The notes under the pieces were generated by a model. That model saw nothing but the letters and a program-made list of their open reading frames with translations, was not told the DNA's origin and searched no databases. 64,000 nt of DNA. Origin: Enchytraeus crypticus. Lineage: Eukaryota > Annelida > Clitellata > Enchytraeida > Enchytraeidae. The stretch covers positions 1,765,001 to 1,829,000 of the forward strand of contig CAJHZI010000548.1 in NCBI GenBank assembly GCA_905160935.1, written 5' to 3'. The stretch's first letter is position 1. Every line of letters starts with the position of its first letter. The position numbers and the translations under genes are program-made. This document shows, piece by piece, positions 1 to 9,492 of the stretch.

Positions 1-1424
1 GGACATTGTTTACTGCTTAAAGCAGCATTTTGCAAGACACGGAATACCGGATGTCACTACATCCGGTTCAGCGACAACTCGCCATTTGCATCGAATGAAT
101 TCAGACTTTTCGCTGATAAGTACGAATTTCAACATATTACATCCAGCCCAAGATATCCTCAAAGCAACGGCAAAGTAGAAAATTCAGTGAAGACTGTCAA
201 GAGATTAATGACGAAGGCCATGGAAAGCAAATCGGATCCTTTTTTAGCATTACTGGATTTCCGCAACACACCTACTGAAAGTTCGGAACTCTCACCAGTC
301 CAAATACTGTACGGCCGTCGCACACGCACGTTGCTTCCGTCTGTTCAGAGACTCATGGAGCCTTTGCAATCAGCAGAGGCAAGAAATAAACTAGAAGCAT
401 CAAAAGATAAGCAGGCATACTACTACAACAGGCACGCAAAACAGAGAAACCCATTGACCGCAGGAGACACGGTTCGATTCCAAGAGCGTGACGGAGAAGA
501 ATGGCGAAAAGGTTAAATTGTACAATCCATGCCTCACAGATCCTACGCTGTGCAAACAGAAGATGGCAGTATCAGACGAAGAACTTCAAAACACATCAGA
601 CTGAGCAAAGAATCACCAGTAACACTCGATGATGGCATGGTAGATGTCACATCATTTCCTAGCGAAGAATTCGCCCAACCTGAAGCAGATGAAGCTCAGA
701 AGCCCCCACAGGAAACAGGCAAGGTAACAAAAACGCTACAAGACCATTCGCACCTACATCACGAGAAGAACACGCCTCGCAGCCGGAGCCCACAGAAAGA
801 AGAAACTATGTTACTCGTTTTGGTAGAAGCATTCGAAAACCCGCTCGATACTTAGAGTGATTATATGAACATATATGTACATGTATACAAGAAACTTTAA
901 CATTTTTATGCGCTAATTTTGAAGTGATTCTAAAATAATTTATATTTTTCAAGCAAACATTTTATTTTGGAAAGGGAGATGTGACGGTGTCAGATTTCAT
1001 CTGATTGCTTTATTGCATGAAGCCGCCACTAGATATCTCTACAATCACAATTACAATCAATATCTCGCAATCACAGGATAACCACTAATAAATATTAGAG
1101 TCATGTTCAAAGCACTACCGGTAACATGATACATTTATTGGACCATTCGTTTGACAAGCTTTAGTATATAAGAGCCCACCACTTGCCAGGACCCCCCAAT
1201 CTTATACTTACCATAGACTATGCTGTTGCATATACGTGCCCTGGTGGATGTTGATTAGATTTAGAGTAAGCTAGTGTTGGAGTGACTATAGATTGCGAAC
1301 TTAGTTATTTATGTTATTTCAATAAAGTCTAATTCATAGTGAACAGTATACTTCGAGTGTTGTGTTTTTAGACTTGATATCATATGCGATATAATAACGT
1401 TGTAAGCGTTAGAGCAACGTTACA
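1..1424 (+). mobile_element. Fossil Ty3/Gypsy-like LTR retrotransposon, 3' part
   Basis: The left edge of the window cuts into an old LTR element. Roughly 120-520 reads as the end of an integrase core and its downstream region, of the type seen in K02A2.6-like Ty3/Gypsy polyproteins (a target-site-choice block with RNTPTES and GRRTRTLLP-like words). About 530-855 is a further open stretch of the same polyprotein or a region behind it. A purine-rich tract just before 980 fits a polypurine tract, and a 3' LTR follows. The element looks decayed, with at least a couple of breaks in the part seen, and its 5' half lies outside the window. With only one LTR present, age cannot be estimated from LTR divergence. 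Confidence 0.85.
980..1424 (+). repeat. 3' LTR of the Ty3/Gypsy-like fossil
   Basis: This segment of about 445 bp begins TGTGACGG and ends GTTACA, the TG...CA form usual for LTRs, and it directly follows a purine-rich tract. It contains a TATA-like box (TATATAAG near 1165) and an AATAAA signal near 1321, the expected order of promoter and polyadenylation signal in an LTR. The exact right end is inferred from the TG...CA rule, because the matching 5' LTR is not in the window. Confidence 0.7.
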
Positions 1425-2232
1425 AAAACTGTGCAAAATCCAAAATCTATAAGATTGCAAAATAAAAACTAAATGTTCAATGGGCTCACGACGCTCGACA
1501 GACATCTTTTGTTGACGAAACGGACGATAAACTTCGTTCTATTATATTATACTGCACTTCGCGAAACTTCTTATCTGCGCACGTCATTTTATTCAATTAA
1601 AAATTTTTTAATTATTTGTAAGAAAATTATTATAGGCAGTCGTAAACTATCCTCATTGGTTTATTAATTAACTGGGTAATTGCACTATAACAACTTTGAC
1701 GCATCTCTGAGCAGTAATATACAATTAGTGCCTATTCTATGTTCTTTTTCATTTATAGATTCTATAAATTAAACCAAATCATTTGTTGTTCACCTACAAA
1801 AGAAGATTACTGATTTGCTATAAAAAGATTTCTGCCAATCCAAACCGACAACATTGTGTCAGTTAAACTCATCTGTTCGCCAGATGTCGTGCAGGTTCAA
1901 TTTCTATGCAAACTAACGTTGATTACATACAGGCTAGTCTTACCAGAGTCTACCAAGGCTAGCCTAGCATAGCATTCCTCTGTCTTGCTGGATCTAGCGT
2001 TACGGCTGTCAGCTTACAGCGTCATCGGTCTAAATCAATCAATCAAATAAAAACTGAGAATTTTAAAATCCGGTGTTCAATAAATCGCAATATTATATCC
2101 ATAAATTTGTAAGAGAGTAATAAAATAACAATAATAATAATAATAATGATAATAATAAAAATCAGGTTCCTTACTACGGGGTAATTTAAAAAATAAAATT
2201 AAAAAGAATAATCATAATAATAACAAAAAATA

Positions 2233-2279
<47 letters not shown>

Positions 2280-2485
2280 ATAATGATAATAATAAAAATC
2301 AGGTTCCTTACTACGGGGTAATTTTAAAAAAAAGCAGCAATAAGGGCATAAATATTTGTTATAAAGGTGAACGTGAGTGATAAGAACATAAAGTGAAACA
2401 TAAATTATAAGTTATGTCATTTGTGTAGTTGTTAAAACATAAAACAAACTAAATAAACCATTTAAATCAACGAGTCTTTTAAGAC
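1425..2485. other. Non-coding, AT-rich, with AAT/ATT microsatellite
   Basis: No supportable gene is seen. AAT trinucleotide runs lie near 2130-2160 and 2231-2290, the second passing into its own reverse complement (AAT then ATT). A segment of about 40 bp containing CAGGTTCCTTACTACGGGG occurs twice, near 2163 and 2302, so the region has had a local tandem duplication. Confidence 0.6.
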
Positions 2486-2576
2486 AAGGTAAGCAGGATA
2501 TTAAGGGCAAACAGGATAGTAAGGGTAAGCAGGATAGTAAGGGTAAACAGGATGGTAAGGATAAGCAGGATAGTTT
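2486..2576. repeat. Minisatellite, about 18-bp unit
   Basis: About five imperfect copies of an 18-bp unit of the form AAGGGTAAGCAGGATAGT lie in tandem. Any open frame across it is a by-product of the repeat. Confidence 0.75.
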
Positions 2577-2739
2577 TCTCTGGGAATGACACTCCTGCCC
2601 TGTAAATGTCAGTCAAAGCTGAGGAAGGCATAGGGGCCCACCTCGTCAAAAAGCATATCCCCAAGAAATAATGGTATATCACGACAAAAATGAACGCCCC
2701 CAGTCCCGTGCCCCCCTTAAATGGGGAGGGGGTGGTATT

Positions 2740-2800
2740 TTATTGACAGAGAAGAGTGGAGGCGTTATATACCTGCCTGTGCAGTAGGCAGTGCACTAAG
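2740..2800 (+). mobile_element. 3' end of LINE family A (short copy)
   Basis: GAAGAGTGGAGGCGTTATAT followed by CAGTAGGCAGTGCACTAAGA matches the 3' ends of the longer LINE-A copies at 22.6 kb, 28.1 kb and 62.85 kb. Only about 60 bp remains, followed by a TA microsatellite (2810-2855). Confidence 0.65.
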
Positions 2801-2825
2801 ATATACATGTATATATATATATATA

Positions 2826-2860
<35 letters not shown>

Positions 2861-2964
2861 AGTGTTATCAGAATTTGTATGCAGTGATGCAGGTTCTAAT
2901 TTCGATTTCTCGCATTTCATCAACATTAATTACTATATACATTAATGATGATCCTTAAGAGAGT

Positions 2965-3005
2965 GAAGGATAGAAAGAGAGACTGTAAGACAGAAAGGGA
3001 GAGAG

Positions 3006-3052
<47 letters not shown>

Positions 3053-3417
3053 AAGAGAAGGAGAGAAAGACAGAGAGAGAGAGAGAGACAGAGAGAGAAT
3101 AGAGAGAGAGACGAGAGGGAGAGTGAGAGACTATAAAAGAGAAAGCGAGAAAGACATTAAGAGAGAGTGTCAGTGAGAGAGAGAGACTGTGTTTGAGAGG
3201 GAGAGAAACAGAGAGAGATGGGCAGGAAGTATAGAGAGAGAGAGACAAGCAGAATTTGACATCGGTAAAGGAGAGACGGAGAGATACCCAGTACAACTTG
3301 TTATGCATGTCACCTATTTCAAGCAGCATTCAAGCTGTTGGCCCAATGCTACAATTTAGATCATATTTTTTTGTTAGAAAGTAGGCTAGAAAGAGAGACT
3401 GTAAGACAGAAAGGGAG

Positions 3418-3492
<75 letters not shown>

Positions 3493-3583
3493 AAGAGAAG
3501 GAGAGAAAGACAGAGAGAGAGAGAGACAGAGAGAGAATAGAGAGAGAGAGAGACGAGAGGGAGAGTGAGAGACTATAAAAGAG
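2965..3583. repeat. GA-rich microsatellite block, duplicated
   Basis: Two long GA-rich tracts (about 2970-3140 and 3385-3583) share the same ordered landmarks: GAAAGAGAGACTGTAAGACA at the start, then a long GAGA run, then a GACGAGAGGGAGAGTGAGAG block and CTATAAAAGAG. This is a segmental tandem duplication of about 420 bp rather than two independent microsatellites. The long frames on both strands (R/E-rich one way, S/L-rich the other) are artefacts of the repeat. Confidence 0.85.
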
Positions 3584-4097
3584 TAGGCTCGTCGATATTT
3601 CTGAAGCAAATTTTTTTCACGAAATCATTAAATTATTTTTAATAGGCCTAACTACGAATTTAGGAAATTATTTTTTATAATTCATGAAATTGTTTTTCTA
3701 CCGATATTTATGAAGACATTTTTTTAATAAATAAAATTTTAGCCTGCACACAAACAGATCTCGCGTGTTTCACGAAGACGGCAAATTGAATGCAAGAAGT
3801 TAGCCTGATTTTTAGCGGAAAGGTGACTAAATCAAAGAATTTCAATGTAACTTTAAGCTTTTTAACTTTTTCTTTAATTGTAGAATAATTATGTTCAATT
3901 GTTTATACTTTCTTTAAGCTTTAGCGATTGTAAAGAGACAGTTCATCAAGATTTCTGATTCTTTATCACTATACTTGGCCAATTGCAGAAAATAACAAAA
4001 TTCCAGCTAAATGATAATTAATTAGCCAATTTCCTAAAATATACTTTACTATTCTTTAACTGTCGAATAACTATGTTTAATTGTTTATATTTTTGTT
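3584..4097. other. Non-coding, AT-rich
   Basis: I see no gene, RNA or recognisable repeat in this stretch. Confidence 0.5.
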
Positions 4098-4260
4098 AGT
4101 TACTTTGGACTGATTTTCTGGATTTTGAAATTTGCACCGTTTTTGGACCTTCCTTTTGCTCGCCGTCTTGATTTTGTCTCAGTTGTGCTCGATGTTGTCG
4201 TTGATGACTGTAGCTCTCTAATTGTTGTTATGCTATGCTATGTTAGTTTTATTCGTATTT
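4098..4260 (+). mobile_element. SINE-like repeat family S4
   Basis: This copy carries the family landmarks GGACTGATTTTCTGGATTTT, TTGCACCG, GACCTTC, TTGATTTTGTCTCA and GTGCTCGATGTTGTC, ending in ATTGTTGTTATG. Further copies are at 18735, 26930, 27938, 28506, 57398 and 59868. I see no coding capacity. It is inferred to be a short retroposon because the 3' side ends in an AT-rich short repeat; the class is not certain. Confidence 0.7.
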
Positions 4261-4371
4261 AAGACACCGTTATGCAAGATTCTATTTCTTTGGCCTACTG
4301 CTATGCTTTGCTATTAGTTCTCTGAGCTAAAAACAAAATTCTAGTTAAATTAAAATTTTAGTCCCACTTCT

Positions 4372-4940
4372 AAAATAGATGGGGTTGACCTCGGTCAGTC
4401 CCATCTCTGTTTGACCGCCGATCTCGAGACGTCTCGCCCCTGATCGGTGGTGCGAGCTTCGGCTCGTTAAGTAGGATAAATTTATTGAGGGATGTTGCCC
4501 CTTCAGGGGTAATGCCCCTGAGACCTCGGCCTAGCCAGGTACCTGGGCGCCCAGGGAGCCCTTGAGGGCCATTGAGTGCCCAGGGACATTGGTGCACCGG
4601 GGTACCCGGGTAAGGAGGTTGACCTCCTAGGTTTGGGTTCCTCCCGGGGTTTGCCCCTGGTGGCCTTCACACCCCGGGTTGGGGCCCCCGGCCCTAACGG
4701 GGTGGGGACCCAGGGGTGGTCCCCCCGGGGTCCCCAACCCGGGTCCCCGGGGACCCCAACCCGGGTCCCCAACCCGGGGTCCACAACGGCCGATGGTGGG
4801 GCCACCACCAGGGTGGGGCCACCACCAGGGTGGGGTCACCACCAGGGCGGGGCCACCACCAGGGTGGGGCCACCACCAGGACGGGGCCACCACCAGGGCG
4901 GGGCCACCACCAGGACGGGGCTACCACCAGGGCGGGTTCG
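4372..4940 (+). repeat. GC-rich structured element, copy A, with GGGGCCACC minisatellite tail
   Basis: An island of very high GC content in AT-rich DNA. The head (about 4378-4475) shares an ordered set of words with copy B at 58.2 kb: TTGACCTCGGTCAGTCCC, TTTGACCGC, CTCGAG/CTCGAGA, and GATCGGTGGTGC versus GGTCGGTGGTGC. It can fold into successive hairpins: a 10-bp stem around CTCG, a CGATC/GATCG stem enclosing CGAGA/TCTCG, and CGAGC-TTCG-GCTCG with a UUCG-type loop. A GC-rich middle follows, then a tail of about eight 17-18 bp units of the form GGGGCCACCACCAGGGTG (4796-4935). Open frames here are repeat artefacts. Confidence 0.7.
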
Positions 4941-5415
4941 ATTATATTTATAGAATAGGTAAATTCAAAATATTTGGCCCTCAATCAGTGAAACAAATTC
5001 TCCGCCCCCCCATTTTGGAGTGGTGCAAGTTGCGCAAGCTGGCATGCATATATTAGCACCGCTTATGACAGTAGCCCTCTAATTTATTAATAATTAATTA
5101 ATTAATTAATTAAAATTATTGTTATTTGGCAACTCCTGGACAGTTGCAATATGGAAATGAGAGGCAGAAAATCCTATAAAAATTGGTCTTCAACACCTTT
5201 TCCAACAAGCTGTTGACATATACTAATGATAATTGTACTAATATTGCAATAAAATATAAATACTGTTAATATATAATTTACGCAATTGGTATGTTATATT
5301 TTTTGTTTAAACTACAAATTCTGTAGCTGAAATCTGGTAATTCCAGTCAGTTGAGTTCTGGGTGGGCAGAGTTGCGTGTAGCTTTTATAAACTAGTTAGC
5401 GCGGTGCAGTAAGAA

Positions 5416-5488
5416 GCCCGGTTAGCTCAGTCGGTAGAGCATGAGACTCTTAATCTCAGGGTCGTGGGTTCGAGCCCCACATTGGGCG
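5416..5488 (+). tRNA. tRNA-Lys (anticodon CUU)
   Basis: This 73-nt cloverleaf is complete: acceptor stem GCCCGGT pairs with ATTGGGC (two G-T wobbles), the D arm is GCTC/GAGC, the anticodon stem TGAGA/TCTCA holds loop CTCTTAA with CTT at 5449-5451, and the T arm is GTGGG TTCGAGC CCCAC. The discriminator base is G. There is no intron and CCA is not encoded, as usual in animals. Internal A and B boxes are intact, so it is probably functional, unlike the tRNA-like SINE heads elsewhere in the window. Confidence 0.95.
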
Positions 5489-6060
5489 AATTCTTTTTTG
5501 AGCAACACTGAACTTAAAACTTTTCTCTTGAATGTAGTCTTTCAACTCATTACCGTTTCGAATTATTGGAGTATATTTATATCTAGCTATTTTGCTTTTT
5601 TTAAGATAGCATTTTTTATCCAATTTACTCGCTTGTAGCACATGTACTGTAAAAATAGTACAATCGCGCGAATGAAAATAAAAACAGAAACAGAAAAATT
5701 TAAGGGATGCCTATTCAAATATTTATAAAAGTTAGTTTTTAGCTAATGTTTATAAATTCATAAATTGGAATAATGGAATATTTTATCTATATTTCTAACA
5801 CGTGCGACTTATAAGATACATCTCTTATAAATCCTGATAAATCCTAAATAAATCTCCCGATAAATTAAGTTTCGAATCAGCGTAAAAGTCCTAAAAGTTT
5901 ATGCTTTGATCGCAACTCAATCGGATGGAAAAATAATATCGAACTTACTGGTATAGATCGTTACTTAAATTATCTAAGTTAAAATTATTAGATTATACAT
6001 GTATTAGTTAACTTAATTATCTAATAGTACATGAAGTAACAAATTATAAGATAACACTTA
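5489..6060. other. Non-coding, AT-rich
   Basis: No gene or clear repeat is seen. Short overlapping frames on both strands lack support. Confidence 0.5.
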
Positions 6061-8497
6061 TGCCCGGAAGCACAGATGCTTGTTTTAAGGCCCAATTCAG
6101 GCCGCAATTGATGCGCCATCAAAAGGCCAAGATTTATAGTAACCATGGAGAGGAAGGAGATTTCCTCCTTCCTCTCCATGGTTAATCTTTGCCTTTTGAT
6201 GACGCATCAATTGCAGCCTGAATTGGGCCTTAAAACAAGCATCTGTGCTTCCGGACGTAATGCGCCATCAAAAGGCAAAGATTTATAGTAACCATGGAGA
6301 GGAAGGAGATTTCCTCCTTCCTCTCCATGGTTAAACTTTGCCTTTTGATGACGCATCAATTGCAGCCGGCGCGAATTTAAGAATAATCTTTTTCATCCTG
6401 GGAGTTTTTTCTTCAAAGCTGTCAGCAAGTCGGTCTTCCAAGGTGGTCACACACAGTAGGGTGATGACAATTTTTTTAATGAAACCACTTGCAATCGAGG
6501 AAACTTTATGAGTAATTTAAGAATATAAGTTATATTTTTGTTTTTTTGTAAAAAAAATCCCCTCCTCCTTCGAAAGAAAAATGTTAAAAAAATTTTCCCG
6601 AAAAGGACATGATGTATTTTTCTGTATTCAAAAGAGTACTAGCAATAAGTAAGCAACTTTTATTAACAAATAAGATGCAGAACTGTTGGTATTCTGTAAA
6701 AAATGTACAAGAAATGTTTACAAATTATTTTTTCCTGTGAACTTTAGATTCAAAAATTCAATTTTTGTCGATTTTGCATGCAGTTCCTCCTTCAGTTTTA
6801 CAGCACGTTCAGCACCTTGGTTTGATCTGGGAATGTCAATTAATGACTCCTCGACCGACCCGTTTGTCTCTAAATACTTAATTGCCTTCTTGCACTTTTT
6901 CTTTGTGAGTGAGGTAAACAGTTCATTGAAGTACGCTTCATTGTAGATTAGAAGTGAATGGAACCAAGCATTTGCCCATTCGTAGCAGATGAAGTCTCAT
7001 GCTGCAGCGAGAATGCTACGCCACTCTGGTATAAGAAATAATGCTATCACGGCATATATCGCACGCGAGTTTCATCTTTCCTGGTGTAAATTCAGGAGTT
7101 TCTTCTAGCTGATTCGAGGCCAATTTGAAGTTGTTTTGTAATGACGATATGCCTGACAAAGTTCATATAAGAACTTGAAGTCATCTCGCCATCCAGGGTT
7201 CTCGTCTGTGTTAACATCATTGGTCGCAACGAGGTGGTAATCAGCCTGAAGAGAATCATAATTTTATGTTAATTTGTCAATGAAGGAATAGTTCAGTTCT
7301 GGTTTGCTCGTTGGCTCTTGAATAAGAAAATCCGTGACATGCTTCAGAAGGTCGAGTACATGATGCTGACAGCCAATGTACTGTGGCTTCTGAAAGCCCT
7401 TGCTCAGGACATCATCATTTATGAGCTTTACAATACCGTGAAAACGACTAGTATTTACTGCGGTCGTGTCGCAGATAATCATGCGAATATTTTCCTAAGC
7501 ATCATATTCAACAAGTAGCTGATGTAGTTCCTTGTGAATGGCTGCAGCGGAATCACTGTCACATTTAAGAATACCGAGTTTGATTTCAGTTTTGATATTT
7601 CTCAGCAGCACTACTTGATACTCTTTCCCTTGCAATCTCTTACCATCAAACTGTAGACACTAGGGATATTTGTCTTGAAGTTTTTGAATTATTTTGTTTT
7701 TCATTTTCTTTCCTTCAGAGATTACTCGTCTCCAGACACCGGTTTGATTTGGAACTGGAACATCATGACCCTGTTCAGCAGTGATTGCCAGAAAGTCATG
7801 TGCTTTATGTGTAGAAATATTGTTTTTCAGTACAAGTAAACCGGCTGTTCTAGTGCTTGCTCGTTGGTTCTTCTATTTGAACTTAGGCGAAGATGACGTG
7901 GAAGAAGAGGCTGACAACACGGGTGAAGAATCAAGGTTTCAGAATCCGCAGATTCTGAGACAGTACTTTGTTTTTGTATGGGTTACGATTGAGAAGAGCT
8001 GGTTTGAGGTTGAGTTGTTGATAGTCAGATTCGTTTTCTGAGATGGATTGATTCCAAAGGGGCTTGTTTGACCGTCTTATAGTCAATCTTTCCGCCACTC
8101 TTAACTTGCCTCTGGTAGAGCTCTTTATCCTCCGTGCTTTTCCATTCTCCATTAACGTTGGTGACATCAAATAACTGAGAAATTAATTGGGAAAGTGATT
8201 AAAAGCAGTCTAGAACGTCATATAAAATTCAGTGTTAAATTGAAACCGATAGTCAAAATGGGGTTTGTGTGTGAAGGAGAAAAAGTAAAAGGTGGGGGAA
8301 CTTTTTTAATTTAAAAAAAATGGATGTTGCTACTGTCATTTGTATACAATTGTTCCTCGAATGTATGGGGTTTCAGTTTTGTGTCGAAAAAAATGAAAAT
8401 AGTCATCACCCTAACACACAGAGTACTAACCGAGCCCGATGTAGCTTAACTTTGATTATTGACGAGCAACTAAATCAAATGCGCTAAATCCCGCCGT
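6061..8497. mobile_element. Fold-back repeat (family F), split by a hAT insertion
   Basis: 6061-6247 is a near-perfect palindrome centred near 6155: the left arm CGGAAGCACAGATGCTTG through CCATCAAAAGGC returns as its reverse complement. Part of it repeats at 6262-6366. A unique tail follows from 6367 (GGCGCGAATTTAAGAATAA, then TCGGTCTTCCAAGGTGGTCA) and is interrupted at 6457. It resumes at 8422 (AGTACTAACCGAGC, then ACTAAATCAAATGCGCTAAA). Uninterrupted relatives at 44392-44676 and 32449-32575 show what the joined sequence looks like. No coding capacity is seen. Confidence 0.8.
6457..8413 (-). mobile_element. hAT-superfamily DNA transposon, decayed
   Basis: The ends are inverted repeats: TAGGGTGATGACAATTTT on the left, and on the right the reverse complement of TAGGGTGATGACTATTTT. 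Both sides are flanked by the same 8 bp, ACACACAG (6449-6456 and 8414-8421), the target-duplication length typical of hAT elements. Inside, the minus strand keeps a transposase-like stretch near 7264-7482 with CDTTAVNT and GCQHHVLDLL words. That stretch is short, and other frames are closed, so the transposase is no longer continuous. Length is 1,957 bp. It sits inside fold-back repeat F. The family within hAT is not identified. Confidence 0.85.
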
Positions 8498-8914
8498 AAA
8501 TCTATTATAGAGCTTTAGAATCTTTTAAAAAAATCAATTCATGTTTAAGTAAGTTTTATATATACAAACCTCCATTTCACTAGTACCCTTCATTTGAACC
8601 TAATACCAGGAGTTTGAGTGGTTAAAATGGGGGGGGGGGGAGCAGGGGAACTGTTTTCCCTGGCACTTATTTTTTCTGAAGTGCGTTCCACTTCTAAGGG
8701 CCAATATTAGATACTATAGGAAACCTGTAAATACATTACAAGGGTGCCCGAAAAATTCATACCGTTCCCTAGCTCTCAATTCCTACATTAACTACTGCCT
8801 CTCCCCCAGTACCGCTCATCCTGATCGGTTGCATGTGGTTAGCACTCTTAAACTGTATTTCAACTATATGGGTAACGTCATGAAGTTTTAAATGACAGAT
8901 CCTGGGGTAAATTG
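8498..8914. other. Non-coding
   Basis: No gene is seen. It contains a short poly-G run near 8630-8641. Confidence 0.5.
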
Positions 8915-9083
8915 AAACCTCGTGGGTTCGAATCCCAGCCGCGCTGATCTGATAGTAAAATCTCGTATTTTCACTGGACTAGTTATAAGGACTAAATTGC
9001 CTAACGGTTTAAACATGCTGTATTAAAAGAGATAGATGTCAAGATAGTTGATCATTTCACTATAATACGTGCGCGTTTATTTT
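8915..9083 (+). mobile_element. tRNA-derived SINE family S5
   Basis: A tRNA-like 3' half with B box GGGTTCGAATCCCAGCC is followed by a conserved body: GATCTGATAG, CACTGGACTAGTT, CTAAATTGCCTAACGGTTTA, TTGATCATTTCACTATAAT. The same body occurs inverted at 28862-29015. It lacks a full cloverleaf, so it is not a tRNA gene. Confidence 0.75.
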
Positions 9084-9297
9084 TACTTTTTTTATTGTTG
9101 TTGTTGTCATAAACAATTCGTCTGAACGTAATCGGAAGTACAGCGTACAGCTGGAAGCCAGAGTTCGGCTGCTGCTAGACGTCGCTTTGTTTACAAATAC
9201 GTGGCAGAGATTTAACCATTTATTTTGTAAAATATTTTAAATAACTTAGATACTTTTTCATCTGGTAGAGTCTAAATCCGTACCGGTTTCTGTCGTC

Positions 9298-9456
9298 ATG
9301 GGACTGTGCAAATGTCCTAAAAAGAAAGTCACGAATCTCTTTTGTTTCGAGCACACAGTGAATGTGTGCGAGCATTGCCTGGTTGCTAACCATAGCCGGG
9401 TTGGTAAGCCTATTAATTAGCCCATTTAATTTCTATTTCAAAATATTCTAGATACT

Positions 9457-9492
<36 letters not shown>

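Noticed and set aside
2945-3609. Arg/Glu-rich and Ser/Leu-rich frames
   Set aside because: GA/TC microsatellite read in different frames.
4503-5056. Many overlapping Gly/Pro-rich open frames on both strands
   Set aside because: They arise because the GC-rich tandem units lack stop codons in several frames; no splice sites or conserved domain support them.
8915-8960. tRNA-like B box GGGTTCGAATCCCAGCC
   Set aside because: No full cloverleaf can be formed, and the same tRNA-like part with its downstream body recurs at 28.9 kb, so it is a SINE head, not a tRNA gene.
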